Below are positions 32,455-42,658 of a stretch of DNA of 64,000 nucleotides, in pieces; position 1 is the stretch's first letter, and each line of letters begins with the position of its first letter. Origin of the DNA: Ensifer oleiphilus (GTDB taxonomy: Bacteria; Pseudomonadota; Alphaproteobacteria; Rhizobiales; Rhizobiaceae); contig NZ_JABWDU010000002.1 in assembly GCF_013371465.1 (NCBI RefSeq), positions 971,666-1,035,665 on the forward strand. The letters are read 5' to 3'. The notes beneath the pieces were generated by a model. The model had not been told where the DNA came from and did not search any database. It saw only the letters and a program-made list of their open reading frames with translations. A program made the translations under genes and the position numbers.

Positions 32455-33501
32455 ATGAAGGACAAGGTCCGTTGGGGCATCGCCGGTACCGGCGTGATCG
32501 CAAACAGCTTCGCGTCCGACATCCAGTTTGCCGGCAACGCCGTGCTGGCAGCTGTCTATTCCCGAAGCCAGGAGAAGGCCGATGCCTTCGCCAAGCGTCT
32601 CGGCGGCGTTGCCCCCCATTCCAGCATCGAGGCCTTTGCTGCCGATCCTGAAATCGACGCGGTTTACGTCGCTTCGCCGAACGCGGTGCATCTGGAGCAC
32701 GCCATCGTCTTTCTTTCGGCGGATAAGGCCGTTCTGGTCGAAAAGCCGCTGACGACCTCGTTCGACGACGCGCGTTCGCTATCGGCTTTGGCCGCAACCA
32801 AGGGCCTCTTTGCCATGGAGGGCCTGTGGACCTGCTTCCTGCCGGCGATCGCCAAGGCACGCGCCCTGCTCGATGGTGAGGCCCTCGGGCGCATTCGGCA
32901 TGTGACGGCGGAACTTGCCTATGAAAAGCCGTTCGACCCCACCGACCGCTTTTTCGACGCCAAGCTCGGCGGCGGGTCGCTGCTCGACCTCGGCATTTAT
33001 CCGCTTTCGCTGTGTCTGAACCTTTTCGGGCGCCCGCATGCGATTGACGGCCGCTGGCAAAGCGCGCCGACAGGCGTCGACCTCTCGGCCGAAATGCGCC
33101 TCGCCTATACCGGCTTCAACGCACATCTTTCCTGCGGCTTCGACCGCGATGGAGACAACCGGTTCGTCATCGATGGAGACCGCGGCACACTTGTCATCGA
33201 CGCGCCGTTTCTGAAGGCCAGCAGGCTGTTCCTCGCCACCAACGGCCTGGTGCGCAAGGTTATTGCACCCAGAGGACAGGGCCTGTGGGCGAAGACGCTG
33301 ACGCGCGCCGCCAGGCGCATCTCCCTGCCTGGTCTTCAGCGTTTCGATCTGCCGTTCCCGGGCAACGGGTTGCAATTCGAGATCGAGGCGGCAAGCGCTG
33401 CAATCCTGGAAGGTTGGCACGAACACATCCTGATGCCGACATCGCGCAGCGTCCAGGCAATCGAAATCATCGAAACGATCCGCGCTTTGCCTCCGTCATA
33501 G
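32455..33501 (+). CDS. Gfo/Idh/MocA family oxidoreductase
   Basis: A 348-residue NAD(P)-dependent sugar or polyol dehydrogenase. The Rossmann nucleotide site is WGIAGTGVIANSFASD at the N terminus. VEKPLTT (with the catalytic-region Lys) sits near residue 98, and EGLWTCFLPA then GGGSLLDLGIYPL mark the substrate domain. Family members oxidise inositols, glucose or aminosugars; the exact substrate cannot be read. It ends in a 6-bp overlap with a convergent paralogue-type gene on the other strand. Confidence 0.88.
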   Translation: MKDKVRWGIAGTGVIANSFASDIQFAGNAVLAAVYSRSQEKADAFAKRLGGVAPHSSIEAFAADPEIDAVYVASPNAVHLEHAIVFLSADKAVLVEKPLTTSFDDARSLSALAATKGLFAMEGLWTCFLPAIAKARALLDGEALGRIRHVTAELAYEKPFDPTDRFFDAKLGGGSLLDLGIYPLSLCLNLFGRPHAIDGRWQSAPTGVDLSAEMRLAYTGFNAHLSCGFDRDGDNRFVIDGDRGTLVIDAPFLKASRLFLATNGLVRKVIAPRGQGLWAKTLTRAARRISLPGLQRFDLPFPGNGLQFEIEAASAAILEGWHEHILMPTSRSVQAIEIIETIRALPPS

Positions 33502-34635
33502 ATCGCGTGGGCGGTAGCCCTGACGGCCGCTGTTGAGCGCAAGCACGATTTCGGTCAGGTGGCGTGCCGTGGCTCCGGAAAAGAATGGCGTCTCCCCACG
33601 TGTGATCGCCTCGGCCAGGGCTGCAATGCCGCCGACAAAATCGATTTTCGAGGGATAGGCGGGCAAGGCCGCGGTTTTGGCCTTGGCGGGATAGCGCACC
33701 CTGTTGCCGGCATAGAGCCGGACAGGCAGCTTGCGACCGACCTTCCACTCGACCCAGTCGAGGATGCGGTGTTGCAGCGAGCGCTTCGCGCCGAAAGCCT
33801 CGAGATGAACGGGCGAGCGGTTGTCCCAGAGATCGCGTACGACGATAGTGCCCTTGTCGCCGATGATGGTCAGCGACCGGTCGCGCGGGGCCGCAAGCCC
33901 GCAGGTCACCCGCGCCGTCACGCCCGAGCGGAAGGAAAGGCAGCCGACCGAGAAATCCGGACCGAGGTGCAACCGTTCCGTACCCGGTCCCTTGTCAGGG
34001 AAGGTCAGGGCGGAAACGGCACTGACCTCGGCAACCGGACCGAAAAGTGAAACGAGCCAGCTTGCGGCGTAGCCGGCGTGCTCGAGCGTGCAGCCGACCT
34101 CGAACTCATGCACGCCCGGCCAGCGAGCGCCGGAGCGGCTACGCCATTCCCGCCAGTTCGCCTTGAACACCGGGCCGTCTTCCATTTCCGCGTAGACGAG
34201 GCGCGGCGTGCCGATGGCACCAGCCGCCAGCAGCGAGGCACAGAGCGCGTGCGCCTCGCTGAGCGCATTGGCCGGCGCGCCGCCAAGCACCAGCGCCTGC
34301 TCTCGCGCCAGTTCCACGAGTTCGCTCGCCTCATCGACGTCCATGGCCAGCGGCTTTTCGCAATAGACATGCTTGCCGGCGACAAGGGCTGCGCGATTTA
34401 CCGTATAGTGGCTTTCCGGCGTCGTCAGGTTGACGACGATGGTGACCGCCGGATCAGCGAGAACCTCCTCCAGGGTTGCATAGCGGTGGACCTTCCAATA
34501 GCCGGCAAACTCCGTCAGGCGGGCTTCATCGCGGTCCCATACGCCGGTAAGGCGCAACTGCGGATGGTTGGCAAGCGTCGTCATGTAGTAGTCGGCGACG
34601 AAGCCGGTTCCGACAAAGGCTATCCCGGTCATCAC
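33496..34635 (-). CDS. Gfo/Idh/MocA family oxidoreductase, second copy
   Basis: A 379-residue member of the same family as the gene at 32455 but not close to it. The Rossmann motif reads AFVGTGFVADYYMTTL, then YCEKPLAMDVDEASELV (the EKP signature) and MEDGPVFKANWREWRSRSGARWPGVHEFEVG. It starts 9 bp after the stop of the GH9 glycosidase gene on the same strand. The two therefore appear co-transcribed, perhaps to process a sugar released by the hydrolase. Convergent 6-bp overlap with the preceding gene. Confidence 0.85.
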   Translation of the reverse strand: MMTGIAFVGTGFVADYYMTTLANHPQLRLTGVWDRDEARLTEFAGYWKVHRYATLEEVLADPAVTIVVNLTTPESHYTVNRAALVAGKHVYCEKPLAMDVDEASELVELAREQALVLGGAPANALSEAHALCASLLAAGAIGTPRLVYAEMEDGPVFKANWREWRSRSGARWPGVHEFEVGCTLEHAGYAASWLVSLFGPVAEVSAVSALTFPDKGPGTERLHLGPDFSVGCLSFRSGVTARVTCGLAAPRDRSLTIIGDKGTIVVRDLWDNRSPVHLEAFGAKRSLQHRILDWVEWKVGRKLPVRLYAGNRVRYPAKAKTAALPAYPSKIDFVGGIAALAEAITRGETPFFSGATARHLTEIVLALNSGRQGYRPRDL

Positions 34636-34644
34636 TGCAGCCCC

Positions 34645-36924
34645 CTAGCGTGCGTCGGCAAGGAACGACGCGACATAGACGAGCGGCGCATTCCAGTTGA
34701 TGGTGATCTCATTGGATCCGTAGGCCTCGATATCATCGACATAGCAGGTCTGGGGCGCGCAACCCTGCAGCCGCTCCTTGGCGATCGCATCGACAGGCGT
34801 CGAATTCGGCCCGCCGGCAAGCGATCCGACAGGCGGATTGGGCAAGGTCGGATCCACCTGATGCGCATACCAACGGCTATGCTGGTTCTGCGGCGAGCGC
34901 GCGCCGTAGCCGGTAATGTAGGACATCGCCAGGGCATTACGGCCGAGAAGATAGTCCATGCTTTCACGCGCGGCATTGAGAAAAGTCTTGTCGCCAGAGA
35001 GGTCGAAGGCCGCCGACAGGACGATGACGTTCTGCAGGATCAACTGGTTCGATCCCCAGTCGTACTGGTGATTGGCAGGGCGATAGATTTGTCCGAACGG
35101 CTCGGCCGCCTGCAGCGGCAGGAATGTCCTGGCCGCCGCCAGAACCGAGCGTCGCACCATGTCGAGATCGGCCTTGGGCAAAGCTTCACCGTAGAGCGCC
35201 AGCTGCAGCCGGGCGAAGCCGGCAACATTGCGCCAGTGGAAGGCGCCCGTCGGCGGCAGCACATCGCCAGACCAGTGCGGTGATGCGCGCAAGACGTCGA
35301 GATACTTTGCGTCTCCGGTGGTCAGGAAAAGCTCGGTCGCAGCCCAATAGAGTTCGTCGGAAACGTCGTCGTCGTCGTAGTCGCCACCGCCTGAGTGCCC
35401 GTCCGATTTCGGCGCGGGCAGGACCGGATTGGCATTGGCCGCCACCCATGCCTTGCGGGCGGTCGCCAGCAGCTCTCCGGCAAAGGTCGGATTGTCGTTG
35501 GCAAAGAGCCGCGAAGCCTGTGCGGCAACCGCTGCCACGTCGAAGGTCGCAGCCGTCGAGGGTTGGTGTAGCGCCCGCGGCTTGGGATCCTCGCTCGGCA
35601 GCATCGGCGGCGACGTCCACTCGGTGTCATGGATCTTGTGATGAACCATGCCGGCAAGCGGTTCGCCATCCGGCACCATCATCGAAAGCAGGAACTGCAG
35701 CTCCCATCGCGCCTCGTCGAGCAGATCGGGAATGCCGTTACCGCTCTCGGGAATGCGCGAAAGCCGATCGCCGAGCGCTGGCGATTGGGGCCCGCCAAAG
35801 GCGCGAGCGCGCTCGAAGGTCGCCAACAATTGCGCAGCGGAGATGGCGCCGTTGACCGCATACTTGCCGTGATCGCCGGCGTCGTACCAGCCGCCGGAAA
35901 CATCGAGACGATAGGTGCAGGACCAATCGCCGTAGAGCACCCTGGCCTGGTCACCAGTCAGGCAACCGACCGATTTGTCGCCCTCGTTTGGCGCGACGCC
36001 GACATGGCCGGCGGGCCGCGCATAGGCCTTGCCGGCGATATCACCGCGGATCTTAATGCCGCTGCGCTGCGGATAGAACCAGGAGAGCGCGTCGACGGTG
36101 AGGCGACCATAGAGATTGTCGGAGATCGAAAACCGGTCGCTCGTCCAGTCGCCGGAGACCAGACGATAGCCGTCACCGGGAACGGCATAGGCGGAAAAGT
36201 CCGCCACATGCGTCCGCACCCCGGCCGACGGATCGAAACCGCTCGGCCGCGTCGTTCCCTCACCGACGACCGCGTCGCTGGCGTCGACCAGCTGAAAGGA
36301 AATCGCCTTGCGCGCGTCCGAGATCACCGTCGCCCGCTTCGGACCGTCGGGGAAATAGCCGAGCTGGTTCACCCGGATGGCCGGGCCCCTGTTCGCCCGG
36401 TTGGCGGCTGCGGGAGGTGCGGCAATCTCTACCAATGACACATCGTCGATGCAGAAACGCGAGGGCTTATCGAAACCGCCGAGTGGGAAGATCAACTGAG
36501 CCTCCTCCTCGTCCGACGCCATGAAGTCCGCCGAAAACGATGTGCGCACAGACGCACCGCCGATGCTGAACGCGCTCTGCACCGTCCAGGGCTCGGCTGC
36601 GCGCTGGATGCGGGCCGGCACGGCACGAGCGGTATCGACCGTGGCCGCCAGCGAAAGCCTGTAGTAAAGCCCCGGCTCCAGTTTCACACCGTTGACGCCG
36701 ATGAGCCTGTCCCAGATATCGCCGCCCGCCGAGACATCGGCGCAAAGCTCGCCCCCGTCCCGCGCCAGCGCCACGCCGTCACCAGCCCAGAACCCGTCCT
36801 GGCCATGCTCGAAACGGCCGTCGACGATCAGCTCGGCGCCTGCTGCCACGCCGGGCAGAAATAGGACGACCATGGCCGCCTGCGCGATCCCCAACCTCGA
36901 CACCGTCTCGCCACTCCGCTTCAT
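34645..36924 (-). CDS. Glycoside hydrolase family 9 (endoglucanase-like), secreted
   Basis: A protein of about 759 residues. A signal peptide (…VVLFLPGVAAGA) is followed by an N-terminal jelly-roll-like region (about 30-170, carbohydrate-binding-module-like), a CelD_N immunoglobulin-like domain (IRVNQLGYFPDGPKRATV), then the (alpha/alpha)6 catalytic domain. GGWYDAGDHGKY carries the two catalytic-base Asp residues. EAYGSNEITINWNAPLVY holds the acid Glu. It probably cleaves beta-1,4-glucans. The ATG at 36924 was used. A GTG at 36903, 8 bp after a GGAG, would also keep the signal peptide and is a good alternative. Confidence 0.88.
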   Translation of the reverse strand: MKRSGETVSRLGIAQAAMVVLFLPGVAAGAELIVDGRFEHGQDGFWAGDGVALARDGGELCADVSAGGDIWDRLIGVNGVKLEPGLYYRLSLAATVDTARAVPARIQRAAEPWTVQSAFSIGGASVRTSFSADFMASDEEEAQLIFPLGGFDKPSRFCIDDVSLVEIAAPPAAANRANRGPAIRVNQLGYFPDGPKRATVISDARKAISFQLVDASDAVVGEGTTRPSGFDPSAGVRTHVADFSAYAVPGDGYRLVSGDWTSDRFSISDNLYGRLTVDALSWFYPQRSGIKIRGDIAGKAYARPAGHVGVAPNEGDKSVGCLTGDQARVLYGDWSCTYRLDVSGGWYDAGDHGKYAVNGAISAAQLLATFERARAFGGPQSPALGDRLSRIPESGNGIPDLLDEARWELQFLLSMMVPDGEPLAGMVHHKIHDTEWTSPPMLPSEDPKPRALHQPSTAATFDVAAVAAQASRLFANDNPTFAGELLATARKAWVAANANPVLPAPKSDGHSGGGDYDDDDVSDELYWAATELFLTTGDAKYLDVLRASPHWSGDVLPPTGAFHWRNVAGFARLQLALYGEALPKADLDMVRRSVLAAARTFLPLQAAEPFGQIYRPANHQYDWGSNQLILQNVIVLSAAFDLSGDKTFLNAARESMDYLLGRNALAMSYITGYGARSPQNQHSRWYAHQVDPTLPNPPVGSLAGGPNSTPVDAIAKERLQGCAPQTCYVDDIEAYGSNEITINWNAPLVYVASFLADAR

Positions 36925-37251
36925 TCGGCGCCGGATCGCACCGTCCGGATGACGGCAAAAAGCACGAGCCATGGATCCGGCGATACACGGCGCGGTAGCG
37001 TTGACGCAAACAGGTTAAACTTGAGAAAACGTCCGCGCCTGCAACGAAAAATCCCGCGCGCCGCCTCGAATGAATAGGCGATTTTTGCGGCAGAACATGC
37101 CCGGTCACTAAATTGGAGCGCCCCCTCAACCAATGCTCGCGCCGGCTCTCCAGGCTTGACCCGAACCGGTGCCCTGATAGTTTGACCAAAGGGTAAAAGA
37201 ATCCGAGCGGGCACGACCGCCCGACACAGGACCATGCCGAGGAGAACTGGA
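36925..37251. other. Divergent intergenic region
   Basis: 327 bp between the GH9 gene and the aminotransferase. It contains a candidate promoter at 37155-37183 on the plus strand and a short CGGGC/GCCCG hairpin at about 37207-37224. No coding frame of interest. Confidence 0.5.
37155..37183 (+). promoter_or_regulatory. Candidate promoter of the aminotransferase gene
   Basis: CTTGAC (37155-37160), 17 bp, then TAGTTT (37178-37183). The -35 equals the S. meliloti consensus exactly. It would give a ~60-nt leader. Confidence 0.4.
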
Positions 37252-38580
37252 ATGTCGAACCGCCTGAACACCACGCCGAACGACCTGCGCGCCTTCTGGA
37301 TGCCGTTTACCGCCAACCGGCAATTCAAGAAGGAACCGCGCCTGTTCGTCGGCGCAAAGGACATGCACTACACGACCCATGACGGTCGCACGGTGCTCGA
37401 CGGCACGGCCGGTCTCTGGTGCGTCAATGCCGGCCATTGTCGCCCTAAAATCACTGAAGCGATCCGCGAACAGGCGGGCGAACTCGACTATGCGCCGGCC
37501 TTCCAGCTGGGCCACCCCAAGGCATTCGAACTGGCAAATCGCCTGGTCGATATTGCGCCTGAAGGCATGAACCACGTTCTCTACACCAATTCCGGATCTG
37601 AGTCGGTCGACACAGCACTGAAGGTGGCGCTCGCCTACCACCGGGCCAAGGGCGACGGCTCGCGCTTTCGCCTGATCGGCCGCGAGCGCGGCTATCACGG
37701 CGTCAATTTCGGCGGCATCTCGGTCGGCGGCATCGTCTCCAACCGCAAGATGTTCGGCACGCTTTTGACCGGCGTCGACCATATGCCGCACACGCACCTG
37801 CCGGCCCAGAACGCCTTTACCCGCGGCGAGCCCGAGCATGGCGGCGATCTGGCGACCGAACTCGAGCGCATCGTAACCCTGCACGACGCCTCGACGATTG
37901 CCGCCGTCATCGTCGAGCCGGTTGCGGGCTCGACCGGCGTGCTGATCCCGCCGAAGGGCTACCTCCAGAAGCTGCGCGATATCTGCACCAAGCACGGCAT
38001 CCTGTTGATCTTCGATGAAGTCATCACCGGTTTCGGCCGCCTCGGCACGCCTTTCGCCGCACAGTATTTTGGCGTGACGCCCGACATCATCACCACGGCG
38101 AAGGGTCTGACCAACGGCGTGATCCCGATGGGCGCGGTGTTCGTGACCTCGGAAATCCACGACGCCTTCATGAACGGCCCGGAACACCTGATCGAGTTCT
38201 TCCACGGCTACACCTATTCCGGCAATCCGATCGCCTCGGCCGCAGCGCTTGGCACTCTCGACACCTACAAGGAAGAGGGTCTTCTGACCCGTGCTGCCGA
38301 GCTTGCCTCCTATTGGGAGGATGGCCTGCATTCCCTCAAGGACTGCCCGAATGTGATCGACATCCGCAATGTCGGCCTGATCGGCGCGATCGAGCTGCAG
38401 CCGATCGCCGGCGAACCGACCAAGCGCGCCTTCAGCGCCTTCCTCAAGGCCTATGAAAAGGGCCTGCTGATCCGCACCACCGGCGACATCATCGCGCTGT
38501 CGCCGCCGCTGATCATCTCCAAGGCGGAGATCGACGAGCTGTTCGACAAGCTGCGCGACGTGCTCGTCAACAATATCTGA
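37252..38580 (+). CDS. Omega-amino acid-pyruvate aminotransferase (class III)
   Basis: A 442-residue PLP enzyme, closest in style to beta-alanine-pyruvate transaminases. The fold markers are [38 protein letters not shown] (phosphate loop), [10 protein letters not shown] with Asp255 that contacts the pyridine nitrogen, and TTAKGLTNG with Lys284 as the Schiff-base lysine. GAGGAGAACTGGA precedes the ATG at 37252. A REP-like palindrome separates it from adenine deaminase. Natural amino donor unknown (beta-alanine, omega-amino acid or amine). Confidence 0.92.
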   Translation: MSNRLNTTPNDLRAFWMPFTANRQFKKEPRLFVGAKDMHYTTHDGRTVLDGTAGLWCVNAGHCRPKITEAIREQAGELDYAPAFQLGHPKAFELANRLVDIAPEGMNHVLYTNSGSESVDTALKVALAYHRAKGDGSRFRLIGRERGYHGVNFGGISVGGIVSNRKMFGTLLTGVDHMPHTHLPAQNAFTRGEPEHGGDLATELERIVTLHDASTIAAVIVEPVAGSTGVLIPPKGYLQKLRDICTKHGILLIFDEVITGFGRLGTPFAAQYFGVTPDIITTAKGLTNGVIPMGAVFVTSEIHDAFMNGPEHLIEFFHGYTYSGNPIASAAALGTLDTYKEEGLLTRAAELASYWEDGLHSLKDCPNVIDIRNVGLIGAIELQPIAGEPTKRAFSAFLKAYEKGLLIRTTGDIIALSPPLIISKAEIDELFDKLRDVLVNNI

Positions 38581-38600
38581 TACCATAGACCCGAGAATAC

Positions 38601-38630
38601 GACCCTTTCCCTGGCAACGGGGAGAGGGTC
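38601..38630. repeat. Shorter REP-like palindrome
   Basis: GACCCTTTCCC pairs with GGGAGAGGGTC around 7-8 nt. The CCCTTTCCC/GGGGAGAGGG core resembles the palindromes at 21495, 21974 and 58137, but with a different loop and one mismatch. It may also end the aminotransferase transcript. Confidence 0.5.
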
Positions 38631-38665
38631 AATCGTATCCAGCGACTGAAATAAGGAGTGCAGAG

Positions 38666-40363
38666 ATGTCCAAGGCTTTGGAACGAATGATCGACCAGGG
38701 CGTCGGCCGCGAGCCGGCCGACATCGTGCTCAAGGGCGGACGCTTCTTCGATCTGGTGACAGGCGATCTCGTCGCCTCCGACATCGCCATTTCAGGTGGT
38801 CGTATCGTCGGCACTTACGGCGATTATCAGGGCCGCGAAGAGATCGACATCTCCGGCCGCATCGTCGTGCCCGGTTTCATCGACACGCATCTGCACATCG
38901 AATCCTCGCTCGTCACCCCGCATGAGTTCGATCGCTGTGTGCTGCCGCTCGGCATCACCACCGCCATCTGCGACCCGCACGAGATCGCCAACGTGCTCGG
39001 CACCGAGGGCATCCAGTTCTTTCTCGATTCCGCCCTCGAGACCATCATGGATATCCGCGTGCAGCTGTCGTCCTGCGTGCCGGCGACGCACCTGGAGACG
39101 TCAGGCGCCGACCTGCCGATCGAACGGCTCCTGCCCTTCCGCGACCATCCGAAAGTGATCGGCCTTGCCGAGTTCATGAATTTCCCCGGCGTCGTCCACA
39201 AGGATCCGGTTTGCCTCGCGAAGCTGGAAGCGTTCCAGGGTGGCCACATCGACGGCCACGCGCCGCTTCTTAGCGGCAAGGATCTGAACGGCTATCTCTC
39301 GACCGGCATCCGCACGGAGCATGAATGCACCACGGCTGAAGAGGCGATGGAGAAGATCCGCAAGGGCATGCACATCCTGGTTCGCGAGGGCTCGGTCTCC
39401 AAGGACCTGCACGCGCTGATGCCGATCATTACCGAACGGCTCTCGCCCTATCTGGCGCTCTGCACCGACGACCGCAATCCGCTCGACATCGCCGAGCAGG
39501 GCCACCTCGACTACATGATCCGCACTGCGATCTCAGCCGGCGTCGAGCCGCTGGCGATCTATCGGGCCGCCTCGATTTCGGCCGCGCGCGCCTTCGGCCT
39601 GCGCGACCGTGGCCTTGTCGCACCCGGCTGGCGCGCCGATCTCGTTGTGCTCGACAGCCTCGAAAGCTGCCGCCCGCAAATGGTGTTTTCCGGCGGCCGC
39701 CGCGTCACCGACGCACTGTTTGCCACCCGCAAGCCGGTTGCCCCCGTCGGCCTCGACAGCGTCAAGGCCGGCCATGTCAACGCCAGCGACTTCGGCGTGC
39801 CCTATTCCGACAACGACACGTCCGTCATCGGCGTTCTGCCGGGCAAGATCATCACCGAGCACCGCCGCTACAAGCTGCCGGCCGATGGCAACGAGACCGG
39901 CGTCGACCTTGGCCACGACATCATCAAGGTCGCGGTAATCGAGCGCCACGGCGTCAACGGCAACCATGCCAACGGTTTCGTCCAGGGTTTTGGCCTGAAA
40001 AAGGGCGCGATCGCCTCCACGGTCGGCCATGACAGCCACAACATCTGCGTCGTCGGCGTCAACGTCGAGGACATGGCGACCGCCGCCAATCGGCTTGGTC
40101 AGATCAAGGGCGGCTTCGTCGTCGTCGAGGATGGCAAGGTCACCGGCGAGATCGCATTGCCGGTCGCCGGCCTGATGAGCCTCGAGCCGCACGAATCCGT
40201 GCGCGATACCCTGCATCACCTGCGCCAGGCGGCCTTTGCGCTGGGCGCGACCCTGGAAGAACCCTTCCTGCAGCTCGCCTTCCTGCCGCTGCCGGTGATC
40301 CCGCACCTGAAGATATCGGATCGCGGGCTTGTCGACGTCGACAAGTTCATGCTGATCGGCTGA
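38666..40363 (+). CDS. ade: Adenine deaminase
   Basis: A 565-residue amidohydrolase that converts adenine to hypoxanthine. The metal-binding [12 protein letters not shown] and [16 protein letters not shown] occur early. [32 protein letters not shown] and a long C-terminal segment with [15 protein letters not shown] and [11 protein letters not shown] complete the family pattern. Length is typical. AAGGAGTGCAGAG precedes the ATG. Together with xdhAB and guaD 18-25 kb away it feeds purine breakdown. Confidence 0.95.
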   Translation: MSKALERMIDQGVGREPADIVLKGGRFFDLVTGDLVASDIAISGGRIVGTYGDYQGREEIDISGRIVVPGFIDTHLHIESSLVTPHEFDRCVLPLGITTAICDPHEIANVLGTEGIQFFLDSALETIMDIRVQLSSCVPATHLETSGADLPIERLLPFRDHPKVIGLAEFMNFPGVVHKDPVCLAKLEAFQGGHIDGHAPLLSGKDLNGYLSTGIRTEHECTTAEEAMEKIRKGMHILVREGSVSKDLHALMPIITERLSPYLALCTDDRNPLDIAEQGHLDYMIRTAISAGVEPLAIYRAASISAARAFGLRDRGLVAPGWRADLVVLDSLESCRPQMVFSGGRRVTDALFATRKPVAPVGLDSVKAGHVNASDFGVPYSDNDTSVIGVLPGKIITEHRRYKLPADGNETGVDLGHDIIKVAVIERHGVNGNHANGFVQGFGLKKGAIASTVGHDSHNICVVGVNVEDMATAANRLGQIKGGFVVVEDGKVTGEIALPVAGLMSLEPHESVRDTLHHLRQAAFALGATLEEPFLQLAFLPLPVIPHLKISDRGLVDVDKFMLIG

Positions 40364-40378
40364 GCCGGACAGCGTCGC

Positions 40379-40843
40379 TCAGTTATCGGCGGACGTGCCG
40401 GAAAGCTCCTTGCGGAAATAGATCACGCGCTCGGTTTCCTCGAAGCCGAGCGCCACATGCAGGCCGTGGCTCTCGAGGTTGTCGATGTCGGTGTCCGACG
40501 CCAGCTCGCGACAACCATGGCTGATCGCCCAGCGTTCTGCAGCCGTGATCAGCGCCCGCGCCACACCATGGCGGCGGTAGCGGGGAAGCACGTAGATGCC
40601 TTCGAGGAAGGCCACGGGCGATGTCTCGCAGCCGTTGACGTAATCGCTGCGCAGCGACACTTCGGCAAACCCGGCTGCAACGCCGGCATCGTCCTCGCAG
40701 AGAAACGCCGCCTGCCGTTCGGCCGCCGCAAGACAGCCGTCGATCTCCTCGCGGTGCACCGCTGCCGGCGTATCGGACCAGAGGGCAAGCCGCATCTCCA
40801 GCCAGCGCCCGACCATTTCCCTATCCATCAGCAACACACGCAT
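40379..40843 (-). CDS. AAC(6')-like GNAT acetyltransferase
   Basis: A 154-residue GNAT enzyme. The acetyl-CoA site RYRRHGVARALI is followed by GCRELASDTDIDNLESHGLH and GFEETERVIYFRKEL. LRSDYVNGCETSPVAFLEGIYVLP and the C-terminal GFEETER block are very like the aminoglycoside 6'-N-acetyltransferases of the AAC(6')-Ig/Iz type that I remember. It may therefore modify aminoglycosides, but this is unproven. Its start overlaps the stop of the upstream alpha-glucosidase gene (TGATG), so it is translationally coupled. Confidence 0.8.
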   Translation of the reverse strand: MRVLLMDREMVGRWLEMRLALWSDTPAAVHREEIDGCLAAAERQAAFLCEDDAGVAAGFAEVSLRSDYVNGCETSPVAFLEGIYVLPRYRRHGVARALITAAERWAISHGCRELASDTDIDNLESHGLHVALGFEETERVIYFRKELSGTSADN

Positions 40844-42480
40844 CAGAGTTTCCCGCAATAGGCGCTGAGGCCACCGAGCTTCAGCACGCCACCGACAACC
40901 CCAGCCGATTGGCCCGGCAGCGGAACGGTCTCGACGGACGTGCCGGAAACGAGGAACTCCTGAGGCTCCTGCGTCAGGTTGAAGACGAAGAGCAGTCGTT
41001 CACCATCCTTCTCGCGGGTGAACGCCAGGAGATCGCGGTTGCTCTCCAGGAACGCCATATCGCCATCGTGCAGGGCCGCGTGCGACCGGCGAAAGGCGAG
41101 CATGGTCCGGTAATGGTTGAGGACCGTGTCTGCGCCGCTCTCCTGCGTATCCACCGCCAGCCGTGCCTGTTCCGCCGGCACCGGCAACCACGGTTTACCG
41201 GCAGAGAAACCGGCATTTATTGCGGCCGTCTCCCATACCATCGGCGTACGGCAACCGTCCCTGCCCTTGAAGGATGGCCAGAAGCGGATGCCATAGGGAT
41301 CGCGCAGATCCTCGAAGGCAACGTCCGCCTCCGGCAGGCCGAGCTCTTCGCCTTGATAGAGGCACACCGAGCCGCGCAGGGTCGCAAGCAGCGTGATCGC
41401 CAGCTTTGCGACGACCTCCCGTTCCGCCTCGTCTTGGGAAAAGCGGCTGACATGGCGCATGACGTCGTGGTTGGAAAAGGCCCAGCACACCCAGCCGTCG
41501 GTGACCGCCTTCTGGAAATTGTCGACGCAGCGGCGGATATGGCTGGCGCTGAAGTCCGGCCCGAGTAGATCGAACGTGTAGCACATGTGCAGCTTGTCGC
41601 CGCCGCTGGTATAGGCGGCCACGGTTTTCAGCGAGCGCGCACCGTCTCCGACTTCCCCCACGGTCGTACGTCCACCATAGCCATCGAGAAGAGCCCTGAA
41701 GCGCTGGAGGAAAGCGACGTTTTCCGGCTGGCTCTTGTCGTAGAGATGATCCTGCATGCCGTAAGGGTTGACGTCGGGCGCATCGTTGCTGGTCGCATTC
41801 GGGTCCGGCACCAGCGGCGGATTGTCCCTGAGATGACGATCGTGGAAATAGAAGTTCACCGTATCGAGCCGGAAGCCGTCGACACCGCGGTCGAGCCAGA
41901 AACGCGCGGCGTCAAGCACCGCGTCCTGAACCTGCGGATTGTGAAAGTTGAGATCGGGCTGCGAAGCCAGGAAATTGTGCATGTAATACTGCTTGCGCAC
42001 GCCGTCCCATTCCCAGGCGGGCCCGCCGAAAATCGAAAGCCAGTTGTTGGGTGCCGTGCCATCGGGCTTCGGATCGGCCCAGACATACCAGTCGGCCCTC
42101 GGGTTCTGACGGCTGCTGCGGCTTTCGACAAACCAGGGATGGCGGTCGGACGAGTGCGAAATCACCTGGTCGATGATCACCTTAAGGCCGAGCCGGTGCG
42201 CTTCCGCCAGCATGTCGTCGAAATCGGCAAGCGTGCCGAACATCGGATCGACATCGCAATAATCCGAGACGTCATAGCCCATGTCCGCCTGAGGTGAGGT
42301 GAAGAAGGGCGACAGCCAGATGGCATCGACGCCGAGCGAGGCGATGTGGCCGAGCCGCCGGGTTACGCCTTTCAGGTCGCCGATGCCATCGTCATCGGTA
42401 TCCTGAAACGAGCGCGGATAGACCTGATAGATCACCGCGCCGCGCCACCAATCGTCACCCGAACCCTGCTGAGACGCCAT
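40843..42480 (-). CDS. GH13 alpha-glucosidase
   Basis: A 545-residue cytoplasmic enzyme that hydrolyses alpha-glucosides (maltose/sucrose/trehalose-type or oligo-1,6-glucosides). The barrel opens WWRGAVIYQVYPRSFQDTDDDG. Nucleophile Asp206 lies in GVDGFRLDTVNF, acid/base Glu276 in TTVGEVGD, and transition-state Asp339 in FSNHD. GGGGGCAGGGC precedes the ATG at 42480; upstream codons are open but unlike protein. It is divergent from a PfkB sugar kinase. In Sinorhizobium similar enzymes sit in an agl operon; here no transporter is adjacent. Confidence 0.93.
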   Translation of the reverse strand: MASQQGSGDDWWRGAVIYQVYPRSFQDTDDDGIGDLKGVTRRLGHIASLGVDAIWLSPFFTSPQADMGYDVSDYCDVDPMFGTLADFDDMLAEAHRLGLKVIIDQVISHSSDRHPWFVESRSSRQNPRADWYVWADPKPDGTAPNNWLSIFGGPAWEWDGVRKQYYMHNFLASQPDLNFHNPQVQDAVLDAARFWLDRGVDGFRLDTVNFYFHDRHLRDNPPLVPDPNATSNDAPDVNPYGMQDHLYDKSQPENVAFLQRFRALLDGYGGRTTVGEVGDGARSLKTVAAYTSGGDKLHMCYTFDLLGPDFSASHIRRCVDNFQKAVTDGWVCWAFSNHDVMRHVSRFSQDEAEREVVAKLAITLLATLRGSVCLYQGEELGLPEADVAFEDLRDPYGIRFWPSFKGRDGCRTPMVWETAAINAGFSAGKPWLPVPAEQARLAVDTQESGADTVLNHYRTMLAFRRSHAALHDGDMAFLESNRDLLAFTREKDGERLLFVFNLTQEPQEFLVSGTSVETVPLPGQSAGVVGGVLKLGGLSAYCGKL

Positions 42481-42658
42481 GCCCTGCCCCCGTGAAACCG
42501 ATCTGTACACCAAGATGTAGCCGCGCCCGGCGTGGGAGTAAACGCCGACTGCGGGCGCAATGTCGCGCAATTGCGTTACATAGAAAAACAATCTCTTGCC
42601 GAGACCAGCCTTGAACCTTATCCCGTCAGCACGGGGAAAACCAAAGGGAGAGAAGACG

